8,722 nt of DNA from Candidatus Aminicenantota bacterium (GTDB lineage Bacteria; Acidobacteriota; Aminicenantia; UBA2199): NCBI GenBank assembly GCA_020355945.1, contig CP070627.1:5317516-5326237 (forward strand), read 5' to 3'. A program made the position numbers and the translations under genes. The notes under the pieces were generated by a model, which was not told the origin of the DNA, ran no database searches, and worked only from the letters and a program-made list of their open reading frames with translations. Below, one piece after another: positions 1-5,522 of the stretch (position 1 is its first letter; each line of letters begins with the position of its first letter).

Positions 1-300
1 TCGTAGGTAAGACCACTTATTTAACCATGCTGTGTTGGATAGGGGGAAACAAAAATAAAGAGTGGAACTTTAAAGTCGGCGGTTCTGGTTTAGACGTAAC
101 CTTTATCCCGTCGGGTTTTAAGAGAGATAAATATAAAAAAAAGAAATTTGTGGATTTAGTGGATGCCACAACTCTTGCCACCGGCAAAGAGATCAACAAA
201 ATTTTTGAGAGAATTGGCAATCGGGATGGTTCATTTTCAACTACGGCTAAACAAGAATTTGTGTTCTCATTTCGACCCCTTGGAGCGGATAAAGAGCACA
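1..300 (+). repeat. Direct repeat copy A (5' part of GTPase gene)
   Basis: Bases 1-300 align without gaps to 8423-8722 with 29 mismatches by hand count (about 90% identity). The first 31 bases are identical. Encoded peptides differ at 13 of 99 codons, all outside the VGKTTYLTM P-loop end. Both copies lie in the same frame of paralogous GTPase genes, so this is a gene duplication rather than an insertion-sequence terminal repeat. Homology may continue beyond both window edges. Confidence 0.9.
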
Positions 301-1979
301 CTATATTAACCCTTGATTATCCAGGAGAATGGCTTTCAAAGGAGCAGCACGAAGCACGGATTGAGGGTTTTGCTGAGTGTTTGGTTTTAAGTCGTGCCTT
401 AATTATCATGATCGACCCAATTTTTTATTTAGAAGACGATAAAATTCAAGTTGATTTTTATTCCTATGGTCTTGAAAAAGCACAGAATCGACTCAGGGCA
501 AAAGATCGCCCCAAAGAATTTGTACCGGTGAAGGAAATGCCCGTTGCCGTCATTATAAACAAAGCAGACCTCCTGCCAGATAAAATCCTGGGAATGAATC
601 CGAAAGAATTCCTGATGAACAATTGCAGGGGGTTCTATAATAGTGTAAATAAACTATCTAAAAATTGGGAAGCATTTTTTGTCTCCTGCTATGGTATCGA
701 TTCTAAAGTCGAGAAGATAGATGATCGAGGCTTTTACAAACCTCCTCCTTCCGCTGAGATTAAACCCCTGAATTTAAATGAGCCCTTTGAATGGATTTAC
801 AGGCAGCGAAAAAAAAGAACCCTGCAACAATTTGCCAGAGCTGCTATCTTCATTATTCTTTCTCTTTGTTTACTGTATGCCGCTTTGTTTACCTGGGATT
901 CTCTTGAATTTCGATCGATAGAAAAACAAGAAACAGCATATTTGGAAGAACCTGGTGTCCTATGTGAAAAGTATACAGGTTTTGATAATCTCCATATCGC
1001 AAGCCCGTTAACTGGCTTTAAAAAGAAAGTAAAAGAGAAGAGAAAATATTGGGCAAACCAATACTTAAACCATAAGCTTAAATATTCGGAACATTTGAAC
1101 ATCTCTGATTTTAGTGGCATCATTTCCCAGGTCCAGGAATGGTGTTTGGACGTCGGAGATGAGCAGTTTTACTCCCGGATGGAAACCAGGCTTAATAATG
1201 AAGTTAAACCCAAATTTGAAAACCGCTACGCAAAGGTATTATATGAAGAAACAGACCTGGCTAAATATGAAAACAAATTTATTGAATTTCGTAAACTTTT
1301 TCCAGGTTCGGCTCACTTACCTTTACTGCAAGAAAAAAACATATATATCAATATTTATACTATTGCCAATAGTTTGGAGGGAGCAACCGGTGATTTTAAT
1401 AAAATGGTTCAATATTGCCATGAATACATTAATACTTCTTCCCAACACAGCAATAAGTATCGAGAAAGTGTAGATAGAATGTTGGCGTTTGCCAATTCAA
1501 TCGTGGATAGTTCTGATGGCATTGTTACACCGAAATCACTGGAAACTGAATTCCTGGGATTTTTTATGAATGCAAGTATGCTGGGGACTCATACAGAAAG
1601 AAGAAGGGTGAAAGTTGAGAGCGGTTGGAGTGAGCGCTATGAGTATCGAGATTTCATAATAAAAAATAAACCGGAGATTGTGCTGACGATAGAAATCAGT
1701 AATAGGGGAACGGTCTTCCAGGAGAAAGTTTTGGAATTGGAAGGGTATGAGAGCCATCAAACCCTTAAATTCAATACCCGGAAGTCCATCAGATTTTCCT
1801 GGATGCCGGGAGAAGAAATTAAAATAACAGTTCGCAATCTTACCGGGAACTCAGTCGAAATCAAACGCAGCGGCATTCTTGCCATTAATCTTCTCCTGGG
1901 AGAAGTGAATATCGATAATGAAGTGGTAATGATGTTTACGGGGGAAAAAATGGTTGTCCCACCTATGGCGGCACCATAA
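1..1979 (+). CDS. Membrane-anchored P-loop GTPase (YcjX/TRAFAC-like), 5' truncated
   Basis: The reading frame is open from the window edge (first whole codon at base 3) to TAA at 1977, giving 658 visible residues. The start lies outside. By comparison with the paralogue at 8335 about 30 N-terminal residues are missing, including most of the P-loop, of which VGKTT remains. Visible motifs, counted from the Val at base 3: DYPGEW at 105-110 (G3, DxxG form, as in YcjX-type GTPases), NKAD at 186-189 (G4, guanine recognition) and a possible G5 at SCY. A basic stretch (RQRKKR) precedes one hydrophobic helix at about 276-298, so the GTPase should be cytoplasmic and the last ~360 residues extracytoplasmic. 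That part is mostly helical, then beta-rich from about 515 to 648. GTP binding is well supported; the role is not. The ATG at base 27 is internal, after the P-loop, and is not the start. It may belong to the double-GTPase families, but only one G domain is visible. Confidence 0.85.
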   Translation, partial: VGKTTYLTMLCWIGGNKNKEWNFKVGGSGLDVTFIPSGFKRDKYKKKKFVDLVDATTLATGKEINKIFERIGNRDGSFSTTAKQEFVFSFRPLGADKEHTILTLDYPGEWLSKEQHEARIEGFAECLVLSRALIIMIDPIFYLEDDKIQVDFYSYGLEKAQNRLRAKDRPKEFVPVKEMPVAVIINKADLLPDKILGMNPKEFLMNNCRGFYNSVNKLSKNWEAFFVSCYGIDSKVEKIDDRGFYKPPPSAEIKPLNLNEPFEWIYRQRKKRTLQQFARAAIFIILSLCLLYAALFTWDSLEFRSIEKQETAYLEEPGVLCEKYTGFDNLHIASPLTGFKKKVKEKRKYWANQYLNHKLKYSEHLNISDFSGIISQVQEWCLDVGDEQFYSRMETRLNNEVKPKFENRYAKVLYEETDLAKYENKFIEFRKLFPGSAHLPLLQEKNIYINIYTIANSLEGATGDFNKMVQYCHEYINTSSQHSNKYRESVDRMLAFANSIVDSSDGIVTPKSLETEFLGFFMNASMLGTHTERRRVKVESGWSERYEYRDFIIKNKPEIVLTIEISNRGTVFQEKVLELEGYESHQTLKFNTRKSIRFSWMPGEEIKITVRNLTGNSVEIKRSGILAINLLLGEVNIDNEVVMMFTGEKMVVPPMAAP

Positions 1980-2004
1980 GGGATAAAAGAAAAGGAAGCT
2001 CACA

Positions 2005-4143
2005 ATGCCAAAGAAAAAAATTGATGTAATCGAAATAATTAGTACAAAACGGAAAGATACCCCTGGACGTGTTCTTCTTTTAGGAATTAAAGACGAAAAT
2101 CTTTTTCTTGCCATTGATAATGATATCGCTCTAAAAAGAAGATTCGGGACACTGGGTCTAAACCGGAATGACAGTCCGAAATCCTTTGGCATTCCTATCT
2201 TTTCCCATGGTAAAATTGCGTATTATTTGTTAGCAACCTATTTAGAAGCGCAGCGGGCGGTTCCCTTTCGCGGCTGTTTAATCCATGCCGCGGAACTGCA
2301 CAAAGCCGGTGATAATTTATTAGGCTTTTTAAAGTCATGGGAAACATTTCTAAAAAACAGTGAACCTGTTGATCTGGAAACGCATATGCCTGGCATGATT
2401 ACCCTGGAAATCGATGAACCTCCTGTTTCTAAAGCCATTAGGAGCAGCCAAAAACTAAAAAAGCTAACGACTTATTTAAAGCAAGGGAAAATAATTCGTT
2501 TTTTTGAGCAGGACAAAGCTTCTGAGTTTAGCCGGTTTTTATTGTCGCAAAAAGACCTTCGGTTTGACTATTCGTGGACTGAAGCTCCATTTGATTTTCC
2601 TTCCGAACCTGATGGCGCCAAACTTCATATAGCTGTTTTACATGATCAACACAAATATGATCGCAAACGGTCCGATGTGATTGTATTAGATAACTATGCC
2701 GTCTTAAAAGATTCTAATGAAAGCAATAAAGTGCAGCCCATAGAACTTGTAGAGCTTGAACGCATCGAAATCAAATCCCCACTCGAAGAACCTCGACTTG
2801 TTGAATATCAACCAACCCGAAAGCGGTCCAAATTTATTTTCCTTTTACTGGCGCTGCTTTTCGTGTTATTTTTAGTAATAAAATCTTTTTTCAATGCTGG
2901 TGCGGGGGGCTGCAAGGGAGAAACGTGGCTCAGGAGAAACCTGGGGGAAATTAGCTTTAAACAGCCCCTCCCGGAACAGATCGATGCGGTGCATCATGCA
3001 AAAGAGACCTTGAAAAACCCAGGATGTAAAGAAGCTTCCATCCGTATCTGTAAACGATTTATGAGATCCAAAGTAGCTAAAATACAGGAACTTCTTTTTG
3101 ATAGCATCAAGTCTGATTGGCGTTTTATTGATGGTTCCCAGGTGGTGCTAAAAAAATGGTTTGGGATAGTCAAAGATTTGGAAAAATTGGATTTCCAGCG
3201 CAAGCCCAACCTGGAGGACTATACAAGTGATTTGTTGAGTTTAGCCCAAAAAGGTCTGGAAAATTTCATCAAAGCCCAGGTTAAACCCACATCAGAATCA
3301 ATAAAAAATTTAAATTATGCGTTGTCGGTGGCAGAAAAATATCCCAGCGAATTCAATACATTGGCTGGTTTAAGTAAGCAATTGTCCGGGTGGCTCACAA
3401 CAGAAATGCAAATTCGTGACATTCAATCAAAAGGTTTAGATTATGGGGACTTCAAACTTATCAATACTTTATTGACAGGCTCTTCACCACCTGAAATTTG
3501 CAAATCAACGTTCAATAAACTTAAGTACGATAACACCAAGAATTGGACCAATTACCAGGTGCCCAGGACAAAGTCACTATACAACGCGATGATCGGTTTG
3601 GAACAAGATTTTGATTGGTGGGATTTATCCAAAGCATTTAATAAGCTTTTTGCAATTCCGGGTCAAGAATCCAATTTAGAAGCTCTTGAAATTTTTGATA
3701 CCCTTAAAGAGCTTAAACAGGGAAAAATTATTACATTGGATATTTTTAATGTCAAATTTTCAAGATATTTTAACAGAATGATAAAATCCTATAAAACTAA
3801 AAAGGAGAAACGCAAATCAGATAAAGAGGCAAAAGAGGATATCAAAATTAGATTAAGATTAATTTTTGTAGGAAGGGAATCTGACAGCCTGATTATTAAG
3901 GACAAAAAAGATTTTCGAATGCCGGTAAAAGTATCTTTTTCTTTTCGATTATCAATCGAAGTTCTTTTAGATTATGAGCCTATTTCAAGTGATGATTTGA
4001 GGATCAATCTATTTGATGATTGGCTCAAGAGGAAAGATAGTATAGAGAAAGTTGTTTTAAAGGATTTTAACAAGCATCAAATTATGGAATTTAAGTATAG
4101 GGTTCCCACAACTCGTCAATTGGGACTTAGAGACTGGGATTGA
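2005..4143 (+). CDS. Unrecognised single-pass membrane protein, partner of the GTPase
   Basis: A 712-residue protein whose ATG follows the GTPase stop by 25 bases, with a ribosome binding site AAGGAAG at 1992-1998. I do not recognise the family. An N-terminal part of about 275 residues begins with alternating beta-strand-like segments (VLLLGI, NLFLAI). A basic cluster TRKRSK (271-276) then leads into one strongly hydrophobic helix at about 277-296. The remaining ~415 residues should be extracytoplasmic: a long helical region to about 595, a very charged Lys/Glu linker (about 597-612), and a beta-rich end (613-712). Cysteines 303, 341, 349 and 499 all follow the helix and could form disulfides if outside. 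No enzyme motif, Walker motif or signal peptide was found. Its position and matching layout suggest it forms a complex with the upstream GTPase. This is inference. Confidence 0.8.
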   Translation: MPKKKIDVIEIISTKRKDTPGRVLLLGIKDENLFLAIDNDIALKRRFGTLGLNRNDSPKSFGIPIFSHGKIAYYLLATYLEAQRAVPFRGCLIHAAELHKAGDNLLGFLKSWETFLKNSEPVDLETHMPGMITLEIDEPPVSKAIRSSQKLKKLTTYLKQGKIIRFFEQDKASEFSRFLLSQKDLRFDYSWTEAPFDFPSEPDGAKLHIAVLHDQHKYDRKRSDVIVLDNYAVLKDSNESNKVQPIELVELERIEIKSPLEEPRLVEYQPTRKRSKFIFLLLALLFVLFLVIKSFFNAGAGGCKGETWLRRNLGEISFKQPLPEQIDAVHHAKETLKNPGCKEASIRICKRFMRSKVAKIQELLFDSIKSDWRFIDGSQVVLKKWFGIVKDLEKLDFQRKPNLEDYTSDLLSLAQKGLENFIKAQVKPTSESIKNLNYALSVAEKYPSEFNTLAGLSKQLSGWLTTEMQIRDIQSKGLDYGDFKLINTLLTGSSPPEICKSTFNKLKYDNTKNWTNYQVPRTKSLYNAMIGLEQDFDWWDLSKAFNKLFAIPGQESNLEALEIFDTLKELKQGKIITLDIFNVKFSRYFNRMIKSYKTKKEKRKSDKEAKEDIKIRLRLIFVGRESDSLIIKDKKDFRMPVKVSFSFRLSIEVLLDYEPISSDDLRINLFDDWLKRKDSIEKVVLKDFNKHQIMEFKYRVPTTRQLGLRDWD

Positions 4144-4193
4144 TAATAATGAATATTGTTCAAATTAAAATAAGTTGAAGCTGGAAAGCCGTG

Positions 4194-4200
4194 AAGGAGG
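4194..4200 (+). promoter_or_regulatory. Strong ribosome binding site that sets the SIR2-TIR start
   Basis: AAGGAGG lies 8 bases before ATG 4209, the ideal distance. An in-frame GTG at 4191 overlaps the same motif and has no comparable site of its own, so the shorter ORF is preferred. It sits in the longest junction of the operon (65 bases, 4144-4208), where I see no convincing promoter or terminator. Confidence 0.8.
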
Positions 4201-4208
4201 TTTATAAG

Positions 4209-5522
4209 ATGGAGTATTGTAATTGGGAGGACAATAACTGGGATACGTTAATTTATTCTATTCTTCAAGATAATTGCATCCTTATGCTTGGACCGGATGC
4301 TGCTGCTGAAAAGGTGGGAGACAGCCACAAGCCTCTCACCGAAATTCTAGCCAACAAACTGGCTGAAATGATCGATCCGGAAGTGCGTGAAAAAATCGAT
4401 CCCTCGGATTTAACACAAGTGGCACAATTTTATTGCATGGAAAAAGGTCGAAACAGCCTTTATGCAAATGTTACTGCTTTTTACACTCAAAGAGAAGATA
4501 TGACCAGCGACCTCCACATGGATTTGGCTGCCCTGCCATTTTATTTGAGTGTTACTACTACACCTGATAATATGTTTTTTAATTCACTTAAAAAACAGGG
4601 TAAATCGCCACTGATGGAACGATATCATTTTAATCGTCCTGATAACCCTGGAATTGTGAAGATGGGCACAGAGCAAGAACCACTGGTATTTTATCTCTAC
4701 GGCAAGTTAGAGGAACCTAAATCTCTTCTGCTTACTGAAAACGATCTCCTGGATTTCCTGGTATCGTTGATTTCCGAGAAACCTCCATTACCAAAAAATA
4801 TCGTTAGCCAATTACGTAATAAGGAGAAAAGTTTCCTTTTCCTGGGTTTTGGATTCAGGCATTGGTATTTGCGTATATTACTGCATGTGCTGCAAGGGCA
4901 AAGTAAAGAGAGTCCTTCTTTTGCTATGGAACAATTCGAGCCGAAATATGAGGATCTTTTGCGGCAGACGGTGGTTTTTTTTCAGAAAAGCGGCTTCAAA
5001 ATTCATATTTTTGAATATGAGTTAAGGAATTTTGCAAAAGAACTGGTAGAAAAATATTATCAAGCTGCGAAGATATGTATTCCGCGCATTAAACATATGG
5101 ATACCCCCGAAGTATTTATTTCACACGCCAGTGAAAATAAAGACGCTGCGTATTCTCTCTATAAAAAACTGGAGGATGCAGGATTGATTCCATGGCTGGA
5201 TAAAGAGAACCTGAGGGGAGGTGAAGAATGGGAAAAAGAGATTAAAAAGACCATCAAAAATGTAGATTATGTGTTGGTTTTGCTAAGTAAAGCGCTGGCT
5301 AGCGAACATGAAAGTTATGTTTTCAAAGAGATAAATCATGCGATGGAAAGAAAAAAAGGTTTTAGGCAGGGAATTCGTTTTATCATCCCGGTGAGAATTG
5401 ACGACTGCCCCTTATTGGAAGAATTGGAAGGACTTCAAACTGTAGATTTGAGAGATGGGAGTAAAATTGACGAGTTGATCAAAATAATTCAACGGGATTT
5501 CGAGAGGAGAAGAAACCAATGA
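4209..5522 (+). CDS. SIR2-like/TIR fusion, probable NAD-cleaving effector
   Basis: 437 residues, predicted soluble. Residues about 13-285 match a SIR2-like fold: ILMLGPDA (24-31) as the nucleotide loop, VTTTPDN (115-121) where active members have TTNxD, YLYGKLEEP (162-170) where they have LHG, LLLTENDL (173-180), and FLFLGFGFRHW (209-219). The catalytic Asn is replaced by Thr118 and the catalytic His by Tyr164, so this domain may bind a nucleotide without cleaving it. Residues about 300-430 form a TIR domain: EVFISHASENKD, a BB loop WLDKENLRGGEEW, a beta-strand YVLVLLS, and FKEI with Glu374 in the place of the NADase glutamate of SARM1 and bacterial TIRs. Expected action is cytoplasmic NAD+ depletion or production of a NAD-derived signal upon activation. 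Its TGA overlaps the next ATG (ATGA, 4 bases), so translation is coupled to the nSTAND protein, a likely partner. Substrate and trigger are inferred. Confidence 0.88.
   Translation: MEYCNWEDNNWDTLIYSILQDNCILMLGPDAAAEKVGDSHKPLTEILANKLAEMIDPEVREKIDPSDLTQVAQFYCMEKGRNSLYANVTAFYTQREDMTSDLHMDLAALPFYLSVTTTPDNMFFNSLKKQGKSPLMERYHFNRPDNPGIVKMGTEQEPLVFYLYGKLEEPKSLLLTENDLLDFLVSLISEKPPLPKNIVSQLRNKEKSFLFLGFGFRHWYLRILLHVLQGQSKESPSFAMEQFEPKYEDLLRQTVVFFQKSGFKIHIFEYELRNFAKELVEKYYQAAKICIPRIKHMDTPEVFISHASENKDAAYSLYKKLEDAGLIPWLDKENLRGGEEWEKEIKKTIKNVDYVLVLLSKALASEHESYVFKEINHAMERKKGFRQGIRFIIPVRIDDCPLLEELEGLQTVDLRDGSKIDELIKIIQRDFERRRNQ
5504..5510 (+). promoter_or_regulatory. Ribosome binding site of the nSTAND-TPR gene
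   Basis: GAGGAGA inside the end of the SIR2-TIR gene, 8 bases before ATG 5519. Together with the ATGA stop/start overlap at 5519-5522 it supports translational coupling and favours this start over an in-frame ATG at 5585. Confidence 0.65.

Noticed and set aside
137..145. A-rich slippery-type runs (A AAA AAG near 137-145; A AAA AAA near 3150-3157)
   Set aside because: They lie within long conserved frames, no stimulatory structure or useful shifted frame was seen, and copy B lacks the same run.
27..300. GTPase gene starting at ATG 27
   Set aside because: The frame stays open upstream to base 3 and encodes the P-loop end VGKTTYLT, which the second copy at 8425 shows to be part of the domain. 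The real start is outside the window.
1114..1473. Overlapping + strand ORF of 119 codons inside the GTPase gene
   Set aside because: A shadow frame of a well-supported gene, without a ribosome binding site or recognisable features.
4159..4179. Short inverted repeat TTCAA...TTGAA between the second and third genes
   Set aside because: A 5-base stem with an 11-base AT-rich loop and no T-run is too weak for a terminator and could occur by chance.
4191..4208. GTG 4191 as start of the SIR2-TIR protein
   Set aside because: It overlaps the AAGGAGG motif that is ideally placed for ATG 4209, and the extra six residues carry no domain.
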